Positions 35,952 to 45,837 of a DNA stretch of 64,000 bases are shown here, one piece after another. Both the position numbers and the translations under genes were made by a program. The notes under the pieces were generated by a model that saw only the letters and a list, made by a program, of their open reading frames with translations, did not search any database and was not told where the DNA came from. Origin of the DNA: Candidatus Denitrolinea symbiosum. Lineage in GTDB: Bacteria > Chloroflexota > Anaerolineae > Anaerolineales > Villigracilaceae. Location: assembly GCA_017312345.1 (NCBI GenBank), contig BLAA01000001.1, forward strand, positions 1,674,001-1,738,000, written 5' to 3'. The number at the start of each line of letters is the position of its first letter. Positions within the stretch are counted from its first letter, which is position 1.

Positions 35952-37880
35952 TTAATTGCTTTTTTCCGCGTTCTCCGCGCTCGTCCGCGTCCAATCTGAA
36001 TTTTCTGTTGAGTGACCCAACAACGGAATCTCCGCCTTGATGCGCGTCCCTTCCCCTGGACGGCTGGAGATCTCGAGCCTTCCGCCTAAACGTTTGGCGC
36101 GCTGCTCCATGTTGTGGATTCCCATCCCGCCGCCGTCGCGGACGCGCTCTATGTCGAAGCCCACGCCGTTGTCGCGGATGTCGAGGATGATCCAGTCGCT
36201 GCGGGTCTGCAGGTCCACGGTCACTTTTTTAGCGCGGGCGTAGCGGACGAGGTTGTTGAGCGCCTCCATCGCGATGCGGTAGACGTCGGGTTCAATGGCG
36301 CGGGGGAGACGTTCGACTCCGTCAGTGTGCAACTCCGTCTCCAGTCCCGCGCGGGATTCGATGGACTCGAGGCTGGCTTTCAGGGCCGCGGCCAGTCCAT
36401 GCTTTTGGAGCAGCGGCGGATTCAATTCCAGGATCAACAGGCGCATTTCCTGTAAGGCTTGCAGGGCGTTGTCTTTGATCTCGGTCAGGTTTTCCTGCGC
36501 CTGGTGGACGTTGCCCTTGTTGGCCGAATGACTGGCCGCCGTGCTGAGAAGGCTGATCCCGTATAGTAATTGCGTGACCGAGTCGTGGAGTTCACGCGCG
36601 ATTCGGTTGCGCTCGCCGAGGGTCGCCAAATCCTGCGCCTGCTCGTAGAGACGGGCGTTCTCGATGGCGACCGCGATCTGGTGACTGACGGCCTGCGCCA
36701 GGCGGGTGTGCGTCTCGGTGTAGTAGCCGGGCTGTTCGTGGGTGAGACTGAGCAGCCCCATGACTTCTCCGCGCAGGAGGAGCGGGATTCCGATCCAGGA
36801 ATGGGAATGTTGGAAGAGCGCGGACGGGACGGCAAGTCCGGCCGACTTATGCGCCTGCGCCAGCGGAGGTTCGCCGCGCACGTCTTCGATGATGATCACC
36901 CGCTTCTCCGTGACGACGGGACGGAACCGGCCCGCGTGTTCGAGCGGCAGGGACAGGGACGGGGCAAGGTGGGGCAGGTTGGGAAGCTGATAGGCTGCCA
37001 CCTTCAACCGGCTGTTTTCCTCGAGCGTATAGATGGCCGCGCCGCTGTACGGGATGATCGAGGCGATCTGGTCGAGGATCAGGTTGAGGAGCGGTTCGAG
37101 TTCGAGGGTGGAGGCGATGCGCTGGGAAATTTCGAGGACGGTGGAAAGTTCGCGCGTGCGGTCGCCGACGGCCTGTTCCAGGTTTTGATAGGCCTGCGCC
37201 CGCTCGGTCACGTCGGAGGTGACGATGAAGAGGCGGCGGCCCTCCTCCGAGCGGACGGTGGAGTAATGCTCGCGGATGCAGCGGAGTTTTCCGTCGGGGC
37301 GGCGGATCCAGTATTGCAGTTCGGGCGGGGATTTTCTCGTGAGCAGGGCGTTGATTCGGGCGGCTTCTTCGGGGGTGGCGAAATCGCGGACGCGCTGGCG
37401 CAGGTCGCCTTCGGGACATTTGCCGAAGATCTCGCAGACGCGCTCGTTCATGTAGACCATCTTTCCATTTTCGACGATGGACAGTCCCTCCTGGATGTTG
37501 TCGGCCAGGTTGCGGAAGCGCTCCTCGTTGAGTCGGGCGGTATCCTCGGCCTGCTGATGCCGCGCGATTTGGAGGGTGAGTTCCACGTTCAGGCGCGCCA
37601 GTTCGCTTTGGTGGAGGCTGGCGCGCTCTTCGAGTTCGCGATTGAGTTGGAGCAGGTCGGTTTGGATTTCTTCGGAGGGAGGGAAAGGCCCGGGGAAAAC
37701 CGCGGCCAGCCGAAGGTCAAGGAAGAGACCGAGCGCGGCGGCGAGAATCCCCAGCAGGCAAAATAAAATCCAGCCGTTGGACTGCGGGAAGAACAGGCGT
37801 CGAATCCCCTCGGCGAGCGAAAGTCCAACGACAAGTGAAATTGCGGTGACGAGCAGCCTTCGCCAAAACACGCGGGACAT
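35952..37880 (-). CDS. Sensor histidine kinase with PAS and GAF domains (NarX/DegS type)
   Basis: 642 residues. Two membrane helices near 10-24 and 36-60 with almost no loop, a coiled coil (70-120), PAS domain (120-230), GAF domain (245-412), then HisKA_3 with ARELHDSVTQLLYG (phospho-His432) and an HATPase_c domain (EALNNLVRYARAKKV N-box, DNGVGFD, GGGMGIHNMEQRA). Signals the response regulator just downstream. The last 15 codons (SDWTRTSAENAEKSN) are encoded by the ACGCGGACGAGCGCGGA intergenic repeat, so the gene end has grown into, or been invaded by, that repeat. No strong ribosome site before ATG 37880. Confidence 0.92.
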   Translation of the reverse strand: MSRVFWRRLLVTAISLVVGLSLAEGIRRLFFPQSNGWILFCLLGILAAALGLFLDLRLAAVFPGPFPPSEEIQTDLLQLNRELEERASLHQSELARLNVELTLQIARHQQAEDTARLNEERFRNLADNIQEGLSIVENGKMVYMNERVCEIFGKCPEGDLRQRVRDFATPEEAARINALLTRKSPPELQYWIRRPDGKLRCIREHYSTVRSEEGRRLFIVTSDVTERAQAYQNLEQAVGDRTRELSTVLEISQRIASTLELEPLLNLILDQIASIIPYSGAAIYTLEENSRLKVAAYQLPNLPHLAPSLSLPLEHAGRFRPVVTEKRVIIIEDVRGEPPLAQAHKSAGLAVPSALFQHSHSWIGIPLLLRGEVMGLLSLTHEQPGYYTETHTRLAQAVSHQIAVAIENARLYEQAQDLATLGERNRIARELHDSVTQLLYGISLLSTAASHSANKGNVHQAQENLTEIKDNALQALQEMRLLILELNPPLLQKHGLAAALKASLESIESRAGLETELHTDGVERLPRAIEPDVYRIAMEALNNLVRYARAKKVTVDLQTRSDWIILDIRDNGVGFDIERVRDGGGMGIHNMEQRAKRLGGRLEISSRPGEGTRIKAEIPLLGHSTENSDWTRTSAENAEKSN

Positions 37881-38385
37881 AATTTAAGAGCCTAAACACG
37901 AAGGACACAAAGTACACAAAGGTTTATTGAGGGCGCAACAAGAGGGTTTATCTTCGATTATCGTGCTTGATGATCTTGAGCAAAGAACCAAAATCATCCA
38001 TTAACCCTACTTCGTTGCCTTCGTGCCCTTTGTGTTTAAAGGTTTTCTTTTCTTGAACTGAGTATAGCACAGTTGATTTTACGTTCTCCGCGTTTGTTGA
38101 GACGGGAGTTAACAATCGCGGACACGCCGCAAACGTCCGTCCCCGCGCCTGTTCACTGAATGAAACTCAAAAATCCGCGCCTATCCGATGACAGAAAGTT
38201 TTTTTTATTGTAAATCTATCTTGAGGAAGAAATTTTCTTCCGCGTTGCGCGTTTCGTTCCTGTTAGCCTTGCGGCTTTCGTAACGTGAACGGAACACGAA
38301 CTACGCACTACGTAATACGCAATACGATTTTCTCGAATCCAATTGAATCAGCAGCTGATCTCATTTTGACTCAATAGGCTAACCC
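37881..38385. other. Spacer between the sensor kinase and the hydrogenase operon
   Basis: No gene. It holds a CACGAAGGACACAAAG-type element near 37893-37921 and an inverted counterpart CTTCGTGCCCTTTGTGTTTAAAGG (first part) near 38018-38042; GTGTTTAGGCTCTT (37886-37899, minus strand) recurs near 47700. Regulatory signals for hyfA should lie here, but no clear -35/-10 pair or sigma-54 site was found. Confidence 0.6.
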
Positions 38386-38994
38386 ATGCATCACTTTGTA
38401 ATTGCAGACAACCGAAAGTGCGTCGGGTGTTTTGCCTGCATCGCCGCGTGCACCGAGGCGCACCGCGCCGCGGGCTTGCAAGGCTACCCCCGCTTGCACG
38501 TGACGCGCACGCCCGATGGGATCATGCCCATCCAGTGCCGTCACTGCGAAGACGCCATGTGCGCGCTGGTCTGTCCCGTACACGCCATCACGCACAAGGA
38601 AGACTCCATCGTCCTGAACGAGAGCCTGTGTATCGGGTGCAAGATGTGCGCGCTGGCCTGTCCGTTTGGCAACATCCTGCCGGGCGGCACGCCCGTCCCT
38701 GGGCTGGAACTCAACCTCGGTCAGTACGCGTTCCTCAACACGCCGCTCGACCCCGACCCGATGTACTTGCGCGAGCAAAGTTACCAGGAGCAACTCTCCC
38801 TGCTGGCGTGGAACATCGGGCAGAAAACGGTGGCGATCAAATGCGACCTGTGCTACTTCCGCGAGAACGGCCCCGCCTGCGCCGAGGCCTGTCCGCACAA
38901 GGCCATCCATCTCGTGGACGATAAAGCGGGCCTGCCAGACGAGTTGATCCTGCGGATGAAGGAAACCGCCCGCGTGACAGGAGGGACGAAATGA
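38386..38994 (+). CDS. hyfA: Hydrogenase-4 electron-transfer ferredoxin subunit HyfA/HycB-like
   Basis: 202 residues, four [4Fe-4S] sites: CVGCFACIAAC, CRHCEDAMCALVC, CIGCKMCALAC and CDLCYFRENGPACAEAC. In E. coli this protein links formate dehydrogenase to the hydrogenase; no formate dehydrogenase gene lies beside it here, so the electron donor is open. First gene of the operon; its stop overlaps hyfB (ATGA). Confidence 0.9.
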   Translation: MHHFVIADNRKCVGCFACIAACTEAHRAAGLQGYPRLHVTRTPDGIMPIQCRHCEDAMCALVCPVHAITHKEDSIVLNESLCIGCKMCALACPFGNILPGGTPVPGLELNLGQYAFLNTPLDPDPMYLREQSYQEQLSLLAWNIGQKTVAIKCDLCYFRENGPACAEACPHKAIHLVDDKAGLPDELILRMKETARVTGGTK

Positions 38995-41003
38995 CCTCCA
39001 TCCAATTTTTCGTCCTCGCGTTGACTCTCTACCTCGTTGGCGCGCTTCTCTCCCTCTTCGCTTCGCCGCGGACCTCGCGCGGGGTCGCGGCTTTCTTCGG
39101 GCTGATCGGCTCTTTGAGCGCGCTCCTCGCCGCGATCCTCGCGCTGACCGAGGGGACGCCTCCCAGCCTGACGCTTTTCGCGATTCAGCCCTTCGGCGAG
39201 TTCACCTTCCAGATGGACTTGCTTTCCACGCTGATGGTGGCGCTGATCGCCCTCGTCGGCGCGGCGACCAGCCTCTACTCGTTCAGCGACGCGCCCGCCA
39301 ACGTCTCGGTCAGCTTCTTCACCGACCTGTTCATGGCGTCCATGCTGGTGGTGGTGACGGTCACCAACGCCTTTTATTTCCTCGTCTTCTGGGAAGTGAT
39401 GACGCTGGCTTCCTACTTCCTCGTGGTGTGGGAATTCGACAAAAAGGAATCGGCGCGGACGGGCTTCATTTATTTCCTCGTGGCGCACATCGGCGCGGCG
39501 CTCATCATGGTGACCTTCTTTCTGTTCTTCGGGAAGGCTGGCACGTTTGATTTCGCGGGCATTCGCGCCGCTTCCATTCCGTCTGCGGTGAAAGACATCG
39601 TCTTCGTACTGGCTTTTCTCGGCTTCGGCGCGAAAGCGGGCATGGTTCCGTTGCACTTCTGGACGCCTGACACCTACGCCGCCGCGCCCAATCACGTCTC
39701 CGCGCTGATGGCCTCGGTGATGAAGAAGACCGCCGTTTACGGCATTCTGCGCTTCTGTGTGGATCTGCTCGGCGGCTCGGCGCTGTGGTGGGGCTTCACC
39801 GTCCTGATCTTCGGCGCGCTCTCGACCGTCTTCGGCGCGTTCTACGCGTTATCGGAAAAAGATATCAAACGGCTGCTGGCGCTTTCCAGCGTGGAAAACG
39901 TCGGCATTATTCTGATGGGGGTGGGACTGGGAATGGTCGGCCTGGCGCTTCCGTTCCCGACGCTGGCGGTGATGGGTTTCCTCGCCGCTCTCTATCACAT
40001 GCTCAACCACGCCTTCTTCAAGGGACTACTCTTCCTCGGCGCGGGTTCGGTCATCGGGCAAACGGGGACGCGCGACCTGAACCAGATGGGCGGACTCGCC
40101 CGTCGCATGCCGTGGACGGCGCTGACCTTCCTCGTCGGCACGCTGGCGGTGACGGCCATCCCGCCGTTGAACGGTTTCGTCAGCGAGTGGTTCACCTATC
40201 AGGCGTTGCTGAACGCGGCAGGCAGTGACCTGTTCGCGCTGCGCGTCTTCGCTCCGTTGTTCGCCATTGTGCTGGCGTTGGCGGGAGCGTTCGCAGTGAT
40301 GGTTTACGTCAAGGCGTACGGCGGCGCGTTCGCAGGTCCCGCGCGAAGCGAGAATGCGCGTTTCGCGAAAGACCCGTCCGCGGCGTCGGTCGTCAGTCTC
40401 GTCTATCTCGCGCTTGGGACGATCGTCCTCGGCCTCGGCGCCCCGTGGATCGCGCCGCGCATCGCCGCGGTCGCCGCGGACTTTGCAAAGCAGCCGCTCA
40501 TCGCGGTCAGCGCGGGCTGGACGATGTATCCTGGCAACCCGCTCGTGTCCATCGTTTCGACGCCGTTGGTGGCGATTTTGGTGCTCGGCCTGCTGACGGT
40601 TCCCGTCATCGTGGTGGCCGCCTACGGGGGTTGGCGCGCCAGCCGCAGGTCCAATGTGGAACCGTGGTCGAACGGCTACGGGTACTCGTCGGTGATGTCG
40701 GTGCGGGCGTCGAGTTTCGACCAGCCTGTCAAAGTCTCGTTCCGCCCGCTGTACTGGGTCCGCACGCTGGTCGAACGTCCGTATCGCGCGGCCGCGAATT
40801 TCTATAACGCCGCGGTCGAATCCGTCCGCCGCGCCGAGCCTGTTGTGGAAAACGCGGTGACGCGCCCGACGTTGAAGTTGGTGGAGACGGCGGGGCAGTG
40901 GATCCAGACCTTGCAGATGGGCGACATCCGACTCTACTGTCTCTACATCATCATCACGCTGGCGATCCTGTTGGTCGTGCTATTCGGAGGGAGCGGATCA
41001 TGA
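38991..41003 (+). CDS. hyfB: Hydrogenase-4 membrane subunit HyfB (NuoL/Mrp-antiporter-like)
   Basis: 670 residues, about 16 hydrophobic segments. Proton-pumping antiporter family: VFWEVMTLASYFLV near 130 (the conserved glutamate), GFGAKAGMVPLHFWTPDTYAAAPNHVSALM (near 206-235, in part GAKAGMVPLHFW) and HMLNHAFFKGLLFLGAGSV near 340. Longer than Nuo subunits because of a C-terminal arm (about 540-670), as in HyfB. Expected to conserve energy when hydrogenase turns over. Overlaps its neighbours at both ends. Confidence 0.9.
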   Translation: MTSIQFFVLALTLYLVGALLSLFASPRTSRGVAAFFGLIGSLSALLAAILALTEGTPPSLTLFAIQPFGEFTFQMDLLSTLMVALIALVGAATSLYSFSDAPANVSVSFFTDLFMASMLVVVTVTNAFYFLVFWEVMTLASYFLVVWEFDKKESARTGFIYFLVAHIGAALIMVTFFLFFGKAGTFDFAGIRAASIPSAVKDIVFVLAFLGFGAKAGMVPLHFWTPDTYAAAPNHVSALMASVMKKTAVYGILRFCVDLLGGSALWWGFTVLIFGALSTVFGAFYALSEKDIKRLLALSSVENVGIILMGVGLGMVGLALPFPTLAVMGFLAALYHMLNHAFFKGLLFLGAGSVIGQTGTRDLNQMGGLARRMPWTALTFLVGTLAVTAIPPLNGFVSEWFTYQALLNAAGSDLFALRVFAPLFAIVLALAGAFAVMVYVKAYGGAFAGPARSENARFAKDPSAASVVSLVYLALGTIVLGLGAPWIAPRIAAVAADFAKQPLIAVSAGWTMYPGNPLVSIVSTPLVAILVLGLLTVPVIVVAAYGGWRASRRSNVEPWSNGYGYSSVMSVRASSFDQPVKVSFRPLYWVRTLVERPYRAAANFYNAAVESVRRAEPVVENAVTRPTLKLVETAGQWIQTLQMGDIRLYCLYIIITLAILLVVLFGGSGS

Positions 41004-41938
41004 ATCCCTTCACGCTGTTCATCATCGGCATTTTGCAGGCGATCCTGCTGCTTCTGCTTGCGCCGCTGTACTCGGGTTTCGCGCGCGTCATGCGCGCCAA
41101 GATACACTCGCGCACGGGACCTCCGCTCATGCAGAATTATCGCGACATCCGCAAGTTGATGACGCGGCAGGAAGTGGTCTCGGAGCAGGCGGGTTGGATC
41201 TTCCGCGTGACGCCGTACGTGAACCTGGCCTGCATGTTCCTCGCGGCGATGGTCATCCCAGCGCTGACAACGGCCTCGCCGCTGGAGGCCGCGGGCGACT
41301 TGATCCTGATCGTGTACCTGTTCGCGCTCCCGAGATTTTTCCTCGCCGTCGCGGGACTCGAATCTGGCTCGTCCCTGGCGGGGATCGGCGCGCGACGCGA
41401 GCTGCTGGTCTCCGCGCTGGCGGAGCCGATCCTGCTGCTGGTCATCTTCGTGATGGCGCTGCTGACGAAGACGACCAACCTGGGACGGATCAGCGCCGAG
41501 GTCGCGACGGGCGTTTTCCCGTTTTCGCTGGCGTATCTCCTCGGGTTGGCCGCGTTCGCCTTTGCCGCGTACATTGAGATGGGCAAACTTCCCTTCGACC
41601 TGGGCGAAGCCGAACAGGAATTACAGGAAGGCCCTCTCGCAGAATACTCTGGCCGCTCGCTTGCAATTTTAAAGTGGTCGGTCTATCTCAAACAATTGGT
41701 TTTGGTGGCGCTCTTCATGGCGCTCTTCATCCCCTTCGGCGCGATGACCGAACTCTCGATCGTCGCTTTCATCCTCGCGCTGATCGTCTTCCCGCTCAAG
41801 GCGGCGCTGTGGTACTTCATCGCCGCGATCTTCGAGAACGCCATGGCGCGCACGCGCTTTATGAACGCGCCTGCCGTCGTGTGGATGGCGCTCGGCATGG
41901 CCCTGCTCTCGTTCGTCTTCTACCTGGCGAACGTGTAG
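41000..41938 (+). CDS. hyfC: Hydrogenase-4 membrane subunit HyfC (NuoH-like)
   Basis: 312 residues from ATG 41000, which overlaps the hyfB stop, with GGAGGGAGCGG just upstream. Eight hydrophobic segments. NuoH family features: RAKIHSRTGPPLMQNYRDIRKL (near 31-52, in part HSRTGPPLMQNY) and MGKLPFDLGEAEQELQEG near 193-210, the loop that faces the hydrogenase module. Anchors the soluble arm to the membrane. Confidence 0.93.
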   Translation: MNPFTLFIIGILQAILLLLLAPLYSGFARVMRAKIHSRTGPPLMQNYRDIRKLMTRQEVVSEQAGWIFRVTPYVNLACMFLAAMVIPALTTASPLEAAGDLILIVYLFALPRFFLAVAGLESGSSLAGIGARRELLVSALAEPILLLVIFVMALLTKTTNLGRISAEVATGVFPFSLAYLLGLAAFAFAAYIEMGKLPFDLGEAEQELQEGPLAEYSGRSLAILKWSVYLKQLVLVALFMALFIPFGAMTELSIVAFILALIVFPLKAALWYFIAAIFENAMARTRFMNAPAVVWMALGMALLSFVFYLANV

Positions 41939-41954
41939 GCGAAGGAGGCGCTGC

Positions 41955-43397
41955 ATGACATCCATGATCCTTGTCAGTATCCTGCTTCCCTTCGCGGGCG
42001 GACTGTTGACCCTGATCCTGCCGCGCGGTTGGATCAAAGCCTTCAGCGTGGTCGTGTCGCTGCTGGCGGGCGCGGCGGGCATCTACGTTCTGGCCGCGTT
42101 CACCGCCGCTGGCAAAGTGGACTCGAATGTGGATTTGCTCTACATCGGCCAGTGGCTCATCTATGGCGTGACGCTCGACAAACTGTCCGTGTTGATCGGC
42201 GCGGCGCTGGGACTGGTCGGCTTCCTCATCGTCGTCTACTCGACGGGTTATCTCACGGACAAAAACCGCGAGCATCCCGAAAAGGAAGTCGAACGCCGCT
42301 TCTACTTCTTCCTGCTCCTCTTCATCGGTTCGATGGCGGGACTGGTCTTCGCCTCCACGATGTTGGGCTTGCTGGTCTTCTTCGAGGTGACGGGCGTCTG
42401 CTCGTGGGGACTCATCGGCTACTACGACAACGAAAAGGCGCGCAAGGCCGCGCTGAAAGCCATCATCACCACGCAAGTCGCCTCGCTGGGACTCTACGCC
42501 GCCACCGCCTACTTCTTCGCGTTGACGGGCGGGACGCGTCTCAGCGACATGGCCGCGCTCACCGACGGCGCGAAGACCGCCATCTTCGCGGGGGTGTTGA
42601 TCGCGGGCTACGGCAAGTCGGCGCAACTCCCGTTCCATTTCTGGCTGCCCGACGCGATGGCCGCGCCGACGCCCATCAGCGCGTACCTGCACGCGGCCTC
42701 GATGGTCAAGGTCGGCGTCTACATCTTCGCCCGCTGCATCGTCTCGGCGGGAAGCGTCCCGCGGATCATCGGGATCGTCGGCGCGAGCCTCGCAATCGTC
42801 ACGATGGTCTACGGATTCGCCATGTACTTCCCACAAAGGGACATGAAAAAACTGCTGGCGTATTCCACCATCACGCAGTTATCTTATATCTTCTTTGGTC
42901 TTTCGGTCTCCATTCTCGGCTCGCAACTGGCATTCAACGGCGCGGTGATGCACATCTTCAATCACGCCTTTGCCAAGAGCCTGTTCTTTCTCGTGGCGGG
43001 CGCGCTGGCTTTCACCACAGGGACGCGCATGTTGCCGAACCTGCGCGGCGTGATGAAGAAACTCCCGCTCATCGGCGTCTGCTTCACCGTCGCCGCGCTG
43101 GCCGTGACGGGCGTCCCGCCGCTCAACGCCTTCTTCAGCAAGTTCAGCATTTTCGCGGGCGGCTTCCAGGCCGCGCAGATGAACCCGTGGTTGTACGCGC
43201 TGGTCGTCGTCGCCATCCTCGAATCGGTCGGAAGTTTCGCCTGGATCTTCTGGGTCTTCAGCAACGCGGCGGCAGGCCAGCCGTCCGAAGAAGTTGCCGC
43301 CGCCGCGCCGCTCCATCCCGCCATGGCCTTCGTGCTGGTTACGCTGGCCGCGCTGACGCTCATCTCGGGCGTCTTCGCCGCGGCCTGGATGGGATGA
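41955..43397 (+). CDS. hyfD: Hydrogenase-4 membrane subunit HyfD (NuoL/M/N-like)
   Basis: 480 residues, the length of E. coli HyfD. Antiporter-type subunit: FFEVTGVCSWGLIGYY near 140, GYGKSAQLPFHFWLPDAMAAPTPISA (in part KSAQLPFHFWLPDAM near 217), and HIFNHAFAKSLFFLVAG near 335. GGAGG precedes ATG 41955. Confidence 0.9.
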   Translation: MTSMILVSILLPFAGGLLTLILPRGWIKAFSVVVSLLAGAAGIYVLAAFTAAGKVDSNVDLLYIGQWLIYGVTLDKLSVLIGAALGLVGFLIVVYSTGYLTDKNREHPEKEVERRFYFFLLLFIGSMAGLVFASTMLGLLVFFEVTGVCSWGLIGYYDNEKARKAALKAIITTQVASLGLYAATAYFFALTGGTRLSDMAALTDGAKTAIFAGVLIAGYGKSAQLPFHFWLPDAMAAPTPISAYLHAASMVKVGVYIFARCIVSAGSVPRIIGIVGASLAIVTMVYGFAMYFPQRDMKKLLAYSTITQLSYIFFGLSVSILGSQLAFNGAVMHIFNHAFAKSLFFLVAGALAFTTGTRMLPNLRGVMKKLPLIGVCFTVAALAVTGVPPLNAFFSKFSIFAGGFQAAQMNPWLYALVVVAILESVGSFAWIFWVFSNAAAGQPSEEVAAAAPLHPAMAFVLVTLAALTLISGVFAAAWMG

Positions 43398-43409
43398 TTG
43401 GAGCCAAAC

Positions 43410-44057
43410 ATGCAAAACGTCAACCTGATCAACAGCCTGAGCGGTCTTCTCATCCTCACCTCGTTGTTGGTGATCGAGGCGAAGACCCTGCGCCAGTCCG
43501 CCATCCAATACGGGATTCAGTCCTTCGTGCTGGTGCTGATCTTCCTCGCGCTGGCCTCCACGATGGAAGGCGCCGAGTCGCTCTACTACTGGGCGGCTTC
43601 CGCGTTTCTGACGAAGGCCGTCCTCGTGCCGATCATCCTCGCCCGCGCCGAGAAAAGCATGGAAGGGCAGCCCGCCGCGACGGTCCGACCGTGGGCGTCC
43701 ATCGCGCTGGCGGGCGCGTCGCTGGTGGTCTCGTTCCTCGTCGTCAACAGCCTGCAACTGCGGATCGCCGTCGAGTTCAAACCCGCGCTGGCGGTGTCCA
43801 TCGCGCATTTTTTCTTCGGTCAACTCTGCATTTTGACCCAGAAAAACATGCTCAAGCAGGTGCTTGGTTTCTGTTTGATGGAAAACGGCTCGCACCTGAC
43901 CCTGGCCCTGCTGGCCTATAACGCGCCCGAACTCGTGGAAGTGGGCATCGCCACCGACGCGGTCTTCGGCGTGATCATCATGGTCATCCTGCTGGTGCAA
44001 ATTAACAAGAGCCTGCACACCCTGGACGTGACCGAATTGAAGTCACTGAAAGGATAG
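43410..44057 (+). CDS. hyfE: Hydrogenase-4 membrane subunit HyfE (NuoK-like N-terminus)
   Basis: 215 residues from ATG 43410 (TTGGAG 7 nt upstream; an in-frame TTG at 43398 lies within that site). About six hydrophobic segments; NLINSLSGLLILTSLLVIEA begins the protein and GFCLMENGSHL near 160 is typical of HyfE. Ends 3 bp before hyfF. Confidence 0.9.
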   Translation: MQNVNLINSLSGLLILTSLLVIEAKTLRQSAIQYGIQSFVLVLIFLALASTMEGAESLYYWAASAFLTKAVLVPIILARAEKSMEGQPAATVRPWASIALAGASLVVSFLVVNSLQLRIAVEFKPALAVSIAHFFFGQLCILTQKNMLKQVLGFCLMENGSHLTLALLAYNAPELVEVGIATDAVFGVIIMVILLVQINKSLHTLDVTELKSLKG

Positions 44058-44060
44058 AAC

Positions 44061-45605
44061 ATGTATACAACCGCATTGATCTGGCTTTTACTGACGCCTT
44101 TTATCCTTTCGCTGGCGGCTTTCGCCGTGCGTTGGGCGGGTAGCGTGGGCGTGTGGATGGCGGAAGCCCTCCACCTCGTCAGCGTGACCGTGACGCTCGT
44201 CCTGACGATCGTCGTCGTGCAGGGAGTCCTCGCGCAGGGGACGGTCGCGGCCGCGAACGACTGGTTCCACGTCGACGCGCTGGCGGCCGTCTTCCTGCTC
44301 ATCATCGGCGCGGTGGGATTCCTCGTCGGCCTGTACTCGCTCGGTTACATCCGCAACGATTTGCAGGTCGGCGAACTGAAAGAGCCGCAGGTCAGCCTGT
44401 ATTACGGTTTGTTCGAACTGTTCCTCTTCACGATGTTGCTTGTCGTCACCGCCAATAACATCATCATCATGTGGGTCGCCGTCGAAGCGACGACGCTCGG
44501 CTCGGCTTTCCTCGTCGGCATCTACGGTCATCGCGCCTCGCTCGAAGCCGCGTGGAAGTACGTGATGATCTGCACCGTGGGCGTGGCTTTCGGCCTCTAC
44601 GGGACGGTTCTCGTCTACTCCGACGCGGTCCACTTCCTGACCGCGCCTGGCACGGCCGTCCTGTGGACGGAGATCGTCAAGAACGCCGCCTCCCTCGACC
44701 CGACTTTGCTCAAGATGGCTTTCGTCTTCGTGCTGATCGGATTTGGGACGAAGGCGGGCATTTTCCCCATGCACGCCTGGCTTCCCGACGCGCACTCGGA
44801 AGCGCCGAGTCCCGTCAGCGCGATGCTCTCGGGCGTACTGCTCAACTGCGCGCTGTTCGTCGTCCTGCGCTTCTCGATCATTCTTGACTATGGAGTGGGT
44901 CCCGAACTCCCGCGCGTCATCTTCCTCGTTTTCGGCGCGCTCTCGGTGATCGCCGCCTCGCTCTTCATGTTCGCCCAAAAGGATGTGAAACGCCTGCTGG
45001 CTTATTCCTCGGTGGAGAATATCGGACTCATCCTCCTCGGCTTCGGCATCGGCGGACAGGTCGGGATCCTGGCCGCGCTCTTGCAGGCCGTGAACCACAG
45101 TATCGTCAAGTCGCTCATGTTCTGCACGACGGGCAACATCCTAATGAAATATCACACCCGCCAATTGGACAAGATCAGGGGCATGCTGCAAGCCGTCCCG
45201 TTGACCAGTCTCGCGCTGATGCTCGGCGCGCTGGCGCTGGTCGGCGTCCCGCCGCTGAACATCTTCATCAGCAAATTTACCATCATCGGCGCGGGCTTCC
45301 AGAGCGGACATATCTGGCTGATGATTTTCATCCTGCTGGCGCTGGCGGTCATCTTTGCCGCGTTCATGAAAGCGCTGAGTTCCTCCGTCTTCGGCGAGAT
45401 GCCCGAAGGCATGGACAAAGGCGAGGTGATGATCTGGGGCTTTGCTCCGCTGGCAGCGCTGGGACTGCTGATCGTTGCGCTTGGCGTTTATCTCCCGCCG
45501 CAGTTGAACGCCCTGCTGAATCAAGCCACGACCATCGCGCTGGCTGGACAGTCCACAACGGCGGGTGCGGATGTGATGAATATCGTGAAATTGCTGGCGC
45601 CTTAA
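44061..45605 (+). CDS. hyfF: Hydrogenase-4 membrane subunit HyfF (NuoM/N-like)
   Basis: 514 residues, 13-14 hydrophobic segments. MWVAVEATTLGSAFLVG near 138 (conserved Glu), GFGTKAGIFPMHAWLPDAHSEAPSPVSAM (in part KAGIFPMHAWLPDAH near 233), FAQKDVKRLLAYSSVENIG near 310 and NHSIVKSLMFCTTGNIL near 346. Third antiporter-like subunit of the complex. Separated from hyfG by a 232-bp repeat-containing spacer rather than the usual overlap. Confidence 0.92.
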   Translation: MYTTALIWLLLTPFILSLAAFAVRWAGSVGVWMAEALHLVSVTVTLVLTIVVVQGVLAQGTVAAANDWFHVDALAAVFLLIIGAVGFLVGLYSLGYIRNDLQVGELKEPQVSLYYGLFELFLFTMLLVVTANNIIIMWVAVEATTLGSAFLVGIYGHRASLEAAWKYVMICTVGVAFGLYGTVLVYSDAVHFLTAPGTAVLWTEIVKNAASLDPTLLKMAFVFVLIGFGTKAGIFPMHAWLPDAHSEAPSPVSAMLSGVLLNCALFVVLRFSIILDYGVGPELPRVIFLVFGALSVIAASLFMFAQKDVKRLLAYSSVENIGLILLGFGIGGQVGILAALLQAVNHSIVKSLMFCTTGNILMKYHTRQLDKIRGMLQAVPLTSLALMLGALALVGVPPLNIFISKFTIIGAGFQSGHIWLMIFILLALAVIFAAFMKALSSSVFGEMPEGMDKGEVMIWGFAPLAALGLLIVALGVYLPPQLNALLNQATTIALAGQSTTAGADVMNIVKLLAP

Positions 45606-45837
45606 TCAACTCGATTCGTCAACGCGGGGACGGCGCTCTCCCCGACGAAGCCATCTCCGCTTTGTGGATGAGATTGTTTCGCAACGAACGCTCGCAATGA
45701 CGAATCGACCAGGAGAATTGGCATGACGTATCGGCAGGAAACCATCCACGAATAATTCACGAATACTCGAATTGGAGAGTCGCCATTCGTTTATTCGTGG
45801 CGAATTCGTGGACGGCATTTCCCTCAGGAGAATTGGC
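45606..45837 (+). repeat. Repeat insertion before hyfG with duplicated ribosome site
   Basis: AGGAGAATTGGCATGA occurs twice, at 45711-45726 and at 45827-45842; only the second leads into hyfG. The first opens a 10-codon frame (MTYRQETIHE). Between them is CGAATAATTCACGAATACTCG text with the inverted pair ATTCGTTTATTCGTGGCGAAT, a dispersed repeat type. Most simply, an element inserted between hyfF and hyfG and duplicated the hyfG ribosome site. Confidence 0.7.
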
